Positions 7,511 through 15,476 of a stretch of 31,004 bases of DNA are shown here, piece by piece. The stretch is taken from the NCBI GenBank assembly GCA_910577415.1, contig CAJTLK010000012.1, positions 1-31,004 on the forward strand, in the 5' to 3' direction. The notes beneath the pieces are model-generated. The model made no database searches, was not told where the DNA came from, and worked only from the letters and a program-made list of their open reading frames with translations. How positions within the stretch are numbered: position 1 is the stretch's first letter; each line of letters begins with the position of its first letter. The translations under genes and the position numbers were made by a program. The DNA comes from an uncultured Oscillospiraceae bacterium. Its GTDB lineage: Bacteria > Bacillota > Clostridia > Oscillospirales > Oscillospiraceae.

Positions 7511-7539
7511 TAAGAGCCGCCCATAAAGGGCGGCTCTTA
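7511..7539 (+). terminator. Perfect 12-bp hairpin closing the early cassette
   Basis: TAAGAGCCGCCC pairs with GGGCGGCTCTTA around a 5-base ATAAA loop. It begins 20 bases after the phosphoesterase stop. No T-run follows (CTATATC), so it may be a weak or factor-assisted terminator, or an RNA end protector. Confidence 0.6.
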
Positions 7540-7616
7540 CTATATCGCGGACAGGGCAAACGGCTAAACCGCAGGTCTCATGTCCCTTAGAACAAACAGA
7601 AAGCGAGGTGGCCTGT

Positions 7617-8651
7617 ATGCCACGAAAGACAAAGCAAAACGACATTACAAGCCCTGCGCTTTTGGCAAAGGTGAACCAGGGCAATATGCGGCTGAAGCGG
7701 GATTTTTTAGATTATCTGCGCTCCATCCAGAGAAGCCCGAAGACCATAGCGGGGTACTGCAACGACCTAGATATCGTGCTGGTGTGGAACCTACTCTACA
7801 ACGGAGACAAGGATTTTATCAAAATATCCAAGCGGGATTGGGCAGCATTTCAAAGCTGGCTCATCAACGAAAACGGCAACTCCCCCGCCAGGGTGCGGCG
7901 GCTGAAGGCGGCCATATCCTCCCTGAGCAACTACATCGCCAATATCCTGGACGATGAGGAGGAGTTTAAGGATTTTCGCCCGGTGATCAGGAAGATCGAA
8001 AATCCGGCCATGCAGCAGGTCAGGAAGAAGACCGTATGGAGCGACGAGGCGCTGGAGGCGCTGCTGGAGAAGCTGACGCAGACAGGGCAGTATGAAAAAG
8101 CCTGCGCGCTGGCCCTTGGTATGTACAGCGGGCGGAGAAAGGCGGAGCTGGCCAGGTTCCGGGTATCGGATTTCGACAAAGAAAACCTGGTGTGCGCAGG
8201 CGCCCTTTATAAAACCAGAGAGCCTATCCAGACAAAGGGATTCGGCATGGGGAAATATATCCACTGCTATACGCTGGCAAAAAAGTTCCAGCCGTATTTT
8301 GACAAATGGATGGAGGAGAGGAAACGACTGGGTATCCAGAGCGAATGGCTCCTCCCCTCCCCTACCGAGCCGGACAAGCAGGTGGGAGAGACCACGCTGA
8401 ACAGCTGGGCAAATACGTTCAGCAGACTGAGCGGAGGAGAATTCTACTGGCACTCCCTGCGGCATTTCTTTACAACCCTCCTCTCCAAATCCGGGCTGCC
8501 GGACAACGTGATCCAGGAGATCGTGGGCTGGGAGAGCGCGGATATGGTGCGCGTTTACAAGGATATCAGCGCAGAGGAGCAGATATCGCAATACTTCGGC
8601 GAGGACGGCGAGATCCGCTCCGACACCGGGAAGTCCCTATCCGAGCTTTGA
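7617..8651 (+). CDS. Tyrosine recombinase/integrase (second of two)
   Basis: 344 residues with both parts of the family: an N-terminal SAM-like core-binding domain (about 20-115, including SPKTIAGYCNDLD) and a C-terminal catalytic domain. Catalytic residues are Arg173 (SGRRKAEL), Lys199 or Lys207, His279 and Arg282 (HSLRHFF) and Tyr314 (RVYKDIS). The usual second His of the GH motif is Trp305 (VGWES), a substitution seen in some active members. The ATG at 7617 is used because GAGGTGG at 7605-7611 is well spaced; a GTG three codons earlier is inside that site. It sits between the early cassette and the packaging genes, next to an HU gene. An architectural protein such as HU or IHF often assists phage recombination. 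Whether this enzyme or the one at 2-703 drives integration cannot be told. Confidence 0.9.
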   Translation: MPRKTKQNDITSPALLAKVNQGNMRLKRDFLDYLRSIQRSPKTIAGYCNDLDIVLVWNLLYNGDKDFIKISKRDWAAFQSWLINENGNSPARVRRLKAAISSLSNYIANILDDEEEFKDFRPVIRKIENPAMQQVRKKTVWSDEALEALLEKLTQTGQYEKACALALGMYSGRRKAELARFRVSDFDKENLVCAGALYKTREPIQTKGFGMGKYIHCYTLAKKFQPYFDKWMEERKRLGIQSEWLLPSPTEPDKQVGETTLNSWANTFSRLSGGEFYWHSLRHFFTTLLSKSGLPDNVIQEIVGWESADMVRVYKDISAEEQISQYFGEDGEIRSDTGKSLSEL

Positions 8652-8668
8652 GACGAGGAGGGTGACAA

Positions 8669-8980
8669 ATGGAAATCAAAAGAGCGGAGCTGATCGGCCA
8701 GCTTGCGGAGGTATTCGGATACACCAAAGCCTCTGCCGCAGAGCTGGTGGATGATTTCACGGCCATTATCATTGAAAACCTGGAGCGCGGGAATACCGTT
8801 TCCCTACGCAACCTGGGCAAGTTCGGCATTTTAGAGCGGGCGCAGAGGCGGTGCCCGAACCCGCAGAGCGGAGAAGAGATGGTCATCCCGGCCCACTATA
8901 TCCCACGGTTTTATCCAAGCCAACGAATGAGGCTGGCGGTAAAGAAGTGGGAGGACAACGAAAAGAGGGGACTTGGGTGA
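8669..8980 (+). CDS. HU/IHF-family DNA-binding protein
   Basis: A 103-residue member of the histone-like HU/IHF family, which binds and bends DNA as a dimer. The N-terminal two helices (KRAELIGQLAEVFGYTKASAAELVDDF) are followed by the beta-arm signature: NLGKFGILERAQRR, then the arm with NPQSGEEMVIPAHYIPRF, where the conserved Asn-Pro intercalation site is kept. The family norm is about 90 residues; the extra length is a charged tail. A good ribosome-binding site (GAGGAGGGTGA) precedes it, and its stop overlaps the next start (ATG at 8980). Between a recombinase and the terminase genes, it could help recombination, packaging or DNA compaction. Confidence 0.92.
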   Translation: MEIKRAELIGQLAEVFGYTKASAAELVDDFTAIIIENLERGNTVSLRNLGKFGILERAQRRCPNPQSGEEMVIPAHYIPRFYPSQRMRLAVKKWEDNEKRGLG

Positions 8981-10032
8981 TGGCGAAAAAGACACTGGAA
9001 AAGACGACGGCCTCCGCCCAGTCCGGGACGCAGAAATTTTACTGCTGCCGCTGCGGCAGAGCGTATGGAAGACAAAAGGGATATTTCCCGGTCAGCCACT
9101 CCCCCATGTACCGGGGCAGCGGATACCTCCCCTTTTGCAATGAATGCGTAGAGGAAATGTACGAGGGGTATGTCCACGAGCTGGGCGACCAGAGGGAGGC
9201 CATGCGGCGGATCTGCATGAAGCTCGACCTCTACTGGAACGGCTCTATTTACGACATGGCGGAGCGCAGCTCTGGAACCAATTCCAGGGTGCGCAATTAC
9301 ATCGGAAAGACCAACATCGTCCGTTACATCGACAAGACCTTTGACGATACCCTACAGGAAGAGGCAAGAGACGGGGGCGAGCGATCCGGCCTGTACGCCG
9401 CCGTGGAGAGCGAAGAGGACGGGGTCGACACGGCGGAGGCGGCGCAGTGCGTAAACACGCCCCAGGAGGTCATCGACTTCTGGGGAGGAGGCTTCTCCGA
9501 CGAGTTTTACGCAGAGCTGGAGCGGCGGTACGGCGACTGGATGGCCAGCGTACCGGAGCCGGAAAAGCTAAGCCACACGGAGCGGTCACTTTACCGGCAG
9601 ATCTGTATGCTGGAGGCCAGTATCAGCCGGGATTCCGCCCGGGGAAAGCCCATCGACAAAAGCGTAAATACGCTCAACACCCTGTTGGGAAGCATGAACC
9701 TGAAGCCTACGCAGAAAAAAGAGGAGCTGGACGGCGAGCTTGAAAATTTGCCGCTGGGCGTGGGGATACAGAAATGGGAAAACAGCAGGCCGCTGCCCCC
9801 CACCCCGGAGGAGCTGAGAGACACCAGCGGCCTTGTCAAAAACATTACGACATGGTTCCTGGGCCACGCCTGCAAGATGGTGGGGCTGCGCAACAGCTAT
9901 TGTAAAATGTATGAGCAGGCCATTGAAAAATACCGGGTGAAGTTCCCGGAGTTCAGCGAAGAGGACGACGACGATATGCTCAGCGACATCTTCTCCTCCG
10001 CCGGCGGCCAGGAGGAAGCCGAGGCGCCATGA
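8980..10032 (+). CDS. Putative terminase small subunit with N-terminal zinc finger
   Basis: 350 residues, with an N-terminal zinc-binding segment: Cys22-x2-Cys25 and Cys53-x2-Cys56 (FYCCRCG...PFCNECV). The middle contains a segment resembling the linker and helix bundle of phage packaging proteins (SHTERSLYRQICMLEASISRDSARGKPIDKSVNTL), and the C-terminus is very acidic. The start ATG overlaps the HU stop, and its stop overlaps the start of the large terminase. Small terminase subunits recognise the packaging site and feed DNA to the motor, and zinc-finger proteins in this position are common in Firmicutes phages. The call rests mostly on position; the homology is not certain. A longer frame upstream overlaps the HU gene and is not used. 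Confidence 0.68.
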   Translation: MAKKTLEKTTASAQSGTQKFYCCRCGRAYGRQKGYFPVSHSPMYRGSGYLPFCNECVEEMYEGYVHELGDQREAMRRICMKLDLYWNGSIYDMAERSSGTNSRVRNYIGKTNIVRYIDKTFDDTLQEEARDGGERSGLYAAVESEEDGVDTAEAAQCVNTPQEVIDFWGGGFSDEFYAELERRYGDWMASVPEPEKLSHTERSLYRQICMLEASISRDSARGKPIDKSVNTLNTLLGSMNLKPTQKKEELDGELENLPLGVGIQKWENSRPLPPTPEELRDTSGLVKNITTWFLGHACKMVGLRNSYCKMYEQAIEKYRVKFPEFSEEDDDDMLSDIFSSAGGQEEAEAP

Positions 10033-11795
10033 GGGAGAAGAGCAGAAGGGACGCTATCCTTGAGGGAATGGCGGTCTGGGGGAGCTATTACCGGGAAAAC
10101 ATAGACGTGTTCGCCAGAGAGTACCTGGGGCTCACGTTCCTGAAATGGTATCAGTTCGCCATCCTCGCCATGATGAACATATCCCAGGTATTTTTGTGGA
10201 TCGCCTCCCGTGGCATGGGCAAGACCTATCTGATCGCCATATACGCCTGTATCCGATGCATTCTTTACCCAGGCAGCAAGGTAGTGCTGACATCGGGCAC
10301 CCGGGGGCAGGCGCTGACGATCCTGGAAAAGATACAGACAGAGCTGCTGCCCAGGTCGGCAAACCTCCGCAACGAGATAGATATGTCCCAGACAAAGTTT
10401 GCCGGACAGGACGCCAAGATCATGTTCAAAAACACCAGCTATATCAAGGTGGTCACAGCATCGGACACGGCCCGGGGAAACCGGGCGACATTGCTGGTGG
10501 TGGACGAGTTCCGCATGGTAAAGAAAGACACCATCAATATGGTGCTGAAGAAGTTCCTGACTGAGCGGCGGGAGCCGCTGTATACGGAACTGAGCGAGGC
10601 GGAGGTAGCGGCAGAGCGGGCAAAAGAGCCAAATATGCAGTGTTACCTGTCCTCAGCCTACTTCAAAGACCACTGGTCGTACGCGCAGACATTAAACACG
10701 TTCAAGATGATGCTGGACGACACCAAGAGCGGTTTCGTGTGCGCGCTCCCTTATGAGCTGGCCATCGAACAGGGGCGTATGTTCAAGGAAGATATTGAAA
10801 GCGATATGCTGGAGCCGGATTTCAACGAGCTGAAGTTCCGCATGGAAATGGAGGCTATGTGGATCGGCGGAGAGGACGGCGCTTTCTTTGACTTCAACAG
10901 CATTTCCAAAACAAGGCATATCCAATACCCCATGTATCCAAATGAAACCGCGGCGCTGCTGAGCGCCCAGAAGAGACTGCGGATACCGCCGAAGGCCAAC
11001 GGGGAAAAGCGTATCCTATCCGCGGATATTGCCCTGATGGCGAGCAAGAGGCACAACAACGACGCCACGGCGGTTTTCATCAACCAAATGCTCCCGTCCA
11101 AGTCGGGAGGCAGATATACCAGCAACATTGTATACGGAGACACCTTTGAGGGGCTGAACACAGCCGACCAGGCGCTTATCATCCGGCGGCTCTTTGAGGA
11201 ATACTCCTGCGACCATATCGTACTGGACTGCAGCGGCCTTGGGCTGGGCGTATACGACGCGCTGGTGCGGGATATGACCGACCCGGATACCGGGGAGATC
11301 TATCCCGCCATTTCGTGCTGCAACCTGCCGGATATGGCGGCGCGGTGTACGGTACGGGACGCGGAAAAGGTTATATGGGCCATCAAGGGTTCCTCTGGAT
11401 TCAATTCAGATTGCGCCGTACTGTTGCGCGAGGGATTCCGCAGCGGAAAGATCCGGCTGCTCCTGACGGAGTATGACGGAGAAAAGCTGCTGAGCGAGCT
11501 GCCGGGGTATAAGAATCTATCCCCAAGGGAGAAGGCCATCCTACAGAAGCCGTACATACAGACCACCATGCTCATCGACGAGTTGGTCAAGCTGCAGCAC
11601 GAGGTGTCTGAAGGCAGGGTAAGGCTGTTTGAGCGCTCGGGGGCGAGAAAAGACCGATATTCCAGTTTGGCCTACAACTACTATGTGGCCCTGCAGATGG
11701 AAAACAAGCTCAGCAGACAAAAAGGAAACGATTTTGGAGGCTCCGGCGGTATGTTCCTATATAAGCCGCCGGTCATTAAGAGAGAAAGGTGGTGA
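10029..11795 (+). CDS. terL: Terminase large subunit
   Basis: The DNA-packaging motor of the phage, 588 residues with an ATPase and a nuclease half. Walker A is ASRGMGKT (residues 59-66) and Walker B with the catalytic acid is LLVVDEF (155-161). The C-terminal RNase H-like nuclease shows its metal-binding acids: Asp333 (LSADIA), Asp400 (IVLDCSG) and Asp542 (ARKDRYSS). Length and motif order match the family. It starts at ATG 10029, overlapping the small subunit stop, and ends overlapping the portal gene, the usual packaging operon arrangement. It acts at the portal vertex, pumping DNA into the prohead and cutting it. Confidence 0.96.
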   Translation: MREKSRRDAILEGMAVWGSYYRENIDVFAREYLGLTFLKWYQFAILAMMNISQVFLWIASRGMGKTYLIAIYACIRCILYPGSKVVLTSGTRGQALTILEKIQTELLPRSANLRNEIDMSQTKFAGQDAKIMFKNTSYIKVVTASDTARGNRATLLVVDEFRMVKKDTINMVLKKFLTERREPLYTELSEAEVAAERAKEPNMQCYLSSAYFKDHWSYAQTLNTFKMMLDDTKSGFVCALPYELAIEQGRMFKEDIESDMLEPDFNELKFRMEMEAMWIGGEDGAFFDFNSISKTRHIQYPMYPNETAALLSAQKRLRIPPKANGEKRILSADIALMASKRHNNDATAVFINQMLPSKSGGRYTSNIVYGDTFEGLNTADQALIIRRLFEEYSCDHIVLDCSGLGLGVYDALVRDMTDPDTGEIYPAISCCNLPDMAARCTVRDAEKVIWAIKGSSGFNSDCAVLLREGFRSGKIRLLLTEYDGEKLLSELPGYKNLSPREKAILQKPYIQTTMLIDELVKLQHEVSEGRVRLFERSGARKDRYSSLAYNYYVALQMENKLSRQKGNDFGGSGGMFLYKPPVIKRERW

Positions 11796-13297
11796 CAAAC
11801 ACGAGCGAAAGAAACGCAAAAGGAGCTGTGAGAAAGCCCGCGGCCAAACCGGCCACTGGAGGAGAGATCCGCTTACCGGAGCGGTTTACCATATTGAACC
11901 GCCTTGTTACGCGGGATATGAACCGAAACACAGGCGCGCCCACATTTTCCAGATACAGCAAGGACGACATCGCAAAATACCTGGCAGACCCGTACCGATA
12001 TGAAAAGCAGCTGCGCAAAGCGGTGGTATACATATACGGCGCAAGCCCCCACTTCCGGCGGCTCATCCAATATTTTTCCGGGCTGTCAGACCTGTGCTAC
12101 GTGGTGTCGCCCCACAAAACAGACCCTAAAACGGCCAGCGCAAAATCCGTTAACCGAAACTACCGAAAGACACTGAACGCCATGGCGGCGATGAATGTGC
12201 GGACACAGTTCCCGAGGATCCTGACGGTATGTCTGCGGGAGGACGTATTTTACGGGACGATGTGGGTCTCAAACGACAGTATCACCATACAGCAGCTTCC
12301 GTCTGACTACTGCGCCATTACCACCATCGAGGGAAATGTGCCAAACGTCACATTTGACTTTTCCTATTTTGATTCCAGGCAGAAAAACCTGGAGTTTTAC
12401 CCGGCGGAGTTTACCAAAAAATACAAGCTTTACCGGGAGGACAGGACGAATAAGCGATGGCAGGAGCTGGATTGTCCTACCTCCTTTGCCGTCAAGTGCA
12501 ACAACGACATCATGGACTACGCCCTGCCTCCCTTTGCCGGGATACTGCGGGAGGTCTATGACCTGGAGGACTACAAGCAGCTGAAGATGTCAAAAACGGC
12601 GCTGGAGAACTACGCCATCCTGGTCATGACGCTGGGGATGAGCGAAGACGGAAGCTGGAGAATGGATCTGGAAAAGGCAAAAGAGTTCTGGGGGAACCTG
12701 GACAGCGTACTGCCGGAGGAAGTAGGAAGCGTTCTGTCCCCCATGAAGATAGACAAGATCAGCTTTGAGAAGGCAAACACCGGAGACACGGACACCATCG
12801 CAAAGGCAGAGCAAAATCTGTTTACGGCGGCGGGCGTGTCTTCGCTGCTGTTCAACAACCAAAAGGCTTCCTCCAACGCACTGCTGCTCTCCATCAAGGC
12901 AGACCAGGCCATTACATACGGCATTGTGAAGAGCATTGAGGACGCGGTAAACCGTTTTATCCAGGCACAGAGCTATGGAAAGAACTTCCGCGTAACCTTC
13001 CTGGATTGCAGCCCATTCAACCGAAAAGAGCTGGCGGAGCAATATCTGAAGGCGTGCCAATACGGACTTCCCTTTATCTCTATGTACGCGGCGACCCAGG
13101 GGATCTCCCAGAGCGAGATGGACTGTCTCAGCTTCCTGGAAAACGAAGTGCTCGACCTTACGAGCAGATTCAAGCCCCTGCAAAGTTCCTCCACCCAGTC
13201 GTCAGGCGGGAAGGACGAAGGCGGCGCACCGCAAAAAGAGCCGGATGAACTGTCGGATTCCGGCGAGCAGTCGCGAGAGGACGGTGACGACTGGTGA
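11789..13297 (+). CDS. Portal protein
   Basis: About 500 residues, directly after the large terminase. Features typical of siphophage portals can be read: an N-terminal segment with YSKDDIAKYLADPYRYEKQLR, the wing region with RLIQYFSGLSDLCYVV, a long central stem/wing, the AGVSSLLFNNQKASSNALLLSI block close to the tunnel, and a disordered Ser/Gly/Glu-rich tail. The portal ring is the channel for DNA and the docking site for terminase and connector. The start is uncertain: GTG codons at 11789 and 11792 lie inside what looks like the ribosome-binding site itself (AAAGGTGGTGA, 11785-11795). A start around 11801 would be spaced better but would need a non-standard ACG. The C-terminal stop overlaps the next start. 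Confidence 0.87.
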   Translation: MVTNTSERNAKGAVRKPAAKPATGGEIRLPERFTILNRLVTRDMNRNTGAPTFSRYSKDDIAKYLADPYRYEKQLRKAVVYIYGASPHFRRLIQYFSGLSDLCYVVSPHKTDPKTASAKSVNRNYRKTLNAMAAMNVRTQFPRILTVCLREDVFYGTMWVSNDSITIQQLPSDYCAITTIEGNVPNVTFDFSYFDSRQKNLEFYPAEFTKKYKLYREDRTNKRWQELDCPTSFAVKCNNDIMDYALPPFAGILREVYDLEDYKQLKMSKTALENYAILVMTLGMSEDGSWRMDLEKAKEFWGNLDSVLPEEVGSVLSPMKIDKISFEKANTGDTDTIAKAEQNLFTAAGVSSLLFNNQKASSNALLLSIKADQAITYGIVKSIEDAVNRFIQAQSYGKNFRVTFLDCSPFNRKELAEQYLKACQYGLPFISMYAATQGISQSEMDCLSFLENEVLDLTSRFKPLQSSSTQSSGGKDEGGAPQKEPDELSDSGEQSREDGDDW

Positions 13298-13473
13298 GAA
13301 AGTTTATCTACGCATTTGACCCGGAGGAAAAAGAGGAGCTGGCGCGGCGGGGATATAAGCTGGTGCAGAGCGACGACGAACGCGGGGTCTATGTATTTCT
13401 CAATTCCGGCACGCTGAGCTTTTCCGAGGAAAACGCGGGGCGTTTTGCCCTTGGCGATACGCTGTGGCTTTGA
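13294..13473 (+). CDS. Small hypothetical protein between portal and protease, 59 residues
   Basis: Starts with GTG at 13294, overlapping the portal stop as GTGA, and ends before the protease gene. The product begins VRKFIYAFDPEEKEELARRGY and has a mixed charged/beta pattern, ending in the hydrophobic FALGDTLWL. No family is recognised with confidence. Short genes in this slot are frequent in Firmicutes siphophages, and the translational coupling argues it is real. Its function is not known; a role in head assembly is inferred from place only. Confidence 0.65.
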   Translation: MRKFIYAFDPEEKEELARRGYKLVQSDDERGVYVFLNSGTLSFSEENAGRFALGDTLWL

Positions 13474-13501
13474 GAGATAGAGGGAAAGGTGGTGAAGTGA
13501 T

Positions 13502-14908
13502 ATGAATGAGCGGAATATGAGGATCGTTTTCTCGTCCGGGATCAGCGGCATTACCGAGCAGAACTCTTCCTTTGACCGGGGAGTGCTGCGGGTGGCCTAC
13601 ACCGGGAAAAACCGCAACAACAGCTTCATCAGCAAGGAGACCTTTGAGCGGTGTATGCCGAGTATCTACAACTGCCCCATTGTGTGCAGCTATGACCGGG
13701 AGGCGGACAGGATCGGCGGCCACGATATGGAGATCGTATCCGACGACGGCGGCAATATGCGCATCGTCAACGTGACGCAGCCTGTGGGCGTGATCCCGGA
13801 GAGCGCAACGTACCACTGGGAGGAGATCGAGGACGACGGCGGCATACACGAGTACCTCTGTATCGACGCTCTCCTGTGGAAGCGTCAAGAGGCATACCAA
13901 AAAATCAGGGACAACGGCGTTACGGAGGAGTCCATGGAGATCTCCGTCAAGGAGGGGCGCATGGAGAACGGAGTCTATATGATAGACCGCTTCGAGTATA
14001 CGGCGTTCTGCCTGCTGGGCACGGCGGAGCCGTGCTATGAGGGGGCGGCGCTGGAGATGTTCTCCCACAACGAGTTCAAAAGGCAGCTTGCTGAGATGAT
14101 GATGGAATTTAAGCAGACGCAGAAAGAAAAAGACACGGAAGGAGGAAATGAGACAGTGGAAGAGAAAGATAAGCAGACCAACGAGGCCGTACCTGAGAAA
14201 GATACCTTCGCCCTGGAGAGTCAATTCCGGGATGAGCTGCTTCACACGCTGGAGGAGAAAAGCGAAAAGGCGGAGACCTGCTGGGGGCAGTCCCAGCGGT
14301 ATTTCCTGTGGGACTATGACCACGAGGCAAACGAGGTATATGTGACCGACGTGACCGACTGGAACCTCTACGCGCTTACCTACGCCATGGACGGAGACCG
14401 GGTAACGGTGGACTTCGAGAGCAAAAAGCGCATGAAGCTCACCTTGGCTCCCTTTGACGAGGGAGACCAGGCCGGGCAGATGGGAGAGCTGCTGCACGCT
14501 CTTGCCGCGCGCTATGCCGAAAACGACGCCCAGTGGACGGAAAAGTACCAGGCGGCAACGGAAAGGCTGGACGCAATGGAGGATGAGCTTGGCGCGCTGC
14601 GGAAGTTCAAGGCGGACACGGAAGGCGCGGAAGAGCAGGCAAAGCGGGAGCAGGTGTTCAGCCGGTTTGAGGAGCTTTCCGGCGTGGAGGCTTTTGAGGC
14701 GCTGCGGGAAGAGCACGACGGATACTCCGCAGAGGAGCTGGAGGAAAAGTGCTTTGCTATCCGGGGCCGGGTGGCAGGCAGCGTAAAATTCTCCCACGAG
14801 CGGCAGGAGCGGGCGCCGAAGCTGGCGGTGGAGAAGACTACCATCGGCGGAAAGGAGCCTTACGGCGGCGTGTTTGCCGAATACGGCTTCTCCCCGGAGC
14901 AGAAATAA
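13502..14908 (+). CDS. Head maturation protease with C-terminal scaffold region
   Basis: 468 residues in two parts. Residues of about 1-205 resemble phage prohead proteases (YTGKNRNNSFISKETF, NCPIVCSYDREADRIGGHDME, ESMEISVKEGR, FCLLGTAEPCYEG), with His74 and Ser145 as possible catalytic residues. After a hydrophilic linker (about 205-235) come a small beta-rich segment (SQRYFLWDYDHEANEVYVTD) and a long coiled-coil stretch (about 335-405) like phage scaffolding proteins. Protease-scaffold fusions, and scaffolds translated from inside the protease gene, are both known in phages. A second ribosome-binding site inside the gene at 14139-14147 supports the latter. A strong site (AAAGGTGGTGA) precedes the ATG at 13502. 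Position between portal and capsid genes agrees. Confidence 0.75.
   Translation: MNERNMRIVFSSGISGITEQNSSFDRGVLRVAYTGKNRNNSFISKETFERCMPSIYNCPIVCSYDREADRIGGHDMEIVSDDGGNMRIVNVTQPVGVIPESATYHWEEIEDDGGIHEYLCIDALLWKRQEAYQKIRDNGVTEESMEISVKEGRMENGVYMIDRFEYTAFCLLGTAEPCYEGAALEMFSHNEFKRQLAEMMMEFKQTQKEKDTEGGNETVEEKDKQTNEAVPEKDTFALESQFRDELLHTLEEKSEKAETCWGQSQRYFLWDYDHEANEVYVTDVTDWNLYALTYAMDGDRVTVDFESKKRMKLTLAPFDEGDQAGQMGELLHALAARYAENDAQWTEKYQAATERLDAMEDELGALRKFKADTEGAEEQAKREQVFSRFEELSGVEAFEALREEHDGYSAEELEEKCFAIRGRVAGSVKFSHERQERAPKLAVEKTTIGGKEPYGGVFAEYGFSPEQK
14156..14908 (+). CDS. Possible nested scaffold protein from an internal in-frame start
   Basis: Within the protease gene, a near-perfect ribosome-binding site AAGGAGGAA (14139-14147) is followed in frame by GTG at 14156 (codon 219). 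The site lies in the linker between the protease part and the scaffold part. Translation from here would give a free scaffold of 250 residues. Lambda Nu3 is made from inside gene C in the same way. The spacing of ten bases is slightly long, and a start out of frame at 14148 is too close. Confidence 0.45.
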   Translation: MEEKDKQTNEAVPEKDTFALESQFRDELLHTLEEKSEKAETCWGQSQRYFLWDYDHEANEVYVTDVTDWNLYALTYAMDGDRVTVDFESKKRMKLTLAPFDEGDQAGQMGELLHALAARYAENDAQWTEKYQAATERLDAMEDELGALRKFKADTEGAEEQAKREQVFSRFEELSGVEAFEALREEHDGYSAEELEEKCFAIRGRVAGSVKFSHERQERAPKLAVEKTTIGGKEPYGGVFAEYGFSPEQK

Positions 14909-14934
14909 CAAATTTTAAAAGGAGGAAATCAATT

Positions 14935-15453
14935 ATGGCTTATACAGTTATCCGCACCGACCTGATGAGCGGAACCAAGCAGAGCGCAGACCTGGTGTCT
15001 CTGCGTTTTTACGACGCGGAGGGCAAGGCCGCAGAAGTGGAAAACGGCGTGATCGTCAAGCTGGAGGGCTACGAGGACGGACAGCGCGAGGTGATGAAGG
15101 CCGTGGCCGCCAAGGCGGGCGACGACCTGAACGAGTGCGCCGTTGTGGCAGGCGTCGAGGTGATGTACGACGAGCGCAAGAAGAACCTGGATGAATTCAT
15201 CAACGAAGCGGGCAAGGCAACCCGCGGATACATCCCCCGCAGCCGCAACGAGTTCAGCGTGACCAAGGAGGGCTTTGTGGGCGGCAGCGTCCCCACCGTG
15301 GGCGCTGAGGTCGGCATTGGCACCGGCGGCAAGATCGACGCCAGCGGCAGGGGCCTGGGCACCTGCGTTGCCATCGAAAACGCAGGCCGGTATACCTACT
15401 ACACCATCAAGATCGCAAAGACCGAGGGCGCTGTGACAAGCGCCAAGGACTAA
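14935..15453 (+). CDS. Putative head decoration/stabilising protein
   Basis: 172 residues from the ATG at 14935, which has an excellent ribosome-binding site (AAAAGGAGGAAA, seven bases away). It begins MAYTVIRTDLMSGTKQSAD and ends in a beta-rich part (NAGRYTYYTIKIAKTEG) with a Gly/Ser-rich middle. It stands immediately before the major capsid gene and has a similarly strong translation signal, as expected for an abundant virion protein. Many siphophages have a small decoration protein in this slot. No diagnostic motif was recognised, so the role comes from position and expression signals. Confidence 0.55.
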   Translation: MAYTVIRTDLMSGTKQSADLVSLRFYDAEGKAAEVENGVIVKLEGYEDGQREVMKAVAAKAGDDLNECAVVAGVEVMYDERKKNLDEFINEAGKATRGYIPRSRNEFSVTKEGFVGGSVPTVGAEVGIGTGGKIDASGRGLGTCVAIENAGRYTYYTIKIAKTEGAVTSAKD

Positions 15454-15476
15454 TCATACACAGGAGGCGCATTACA

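Noticed and set aside
7540..7616. attP core next to the second recombinase
   Set aside because: Only short GCGG/CCGC inverted words are found and no direct repeats or arm-type sites; the core cannot be set without the host junctions.
13400..14911. 503-codon - strand frame opposite the protease/scaffold gene
   Set aside because: Reverse-complement shadow; no ribosome-binding site and no domain.
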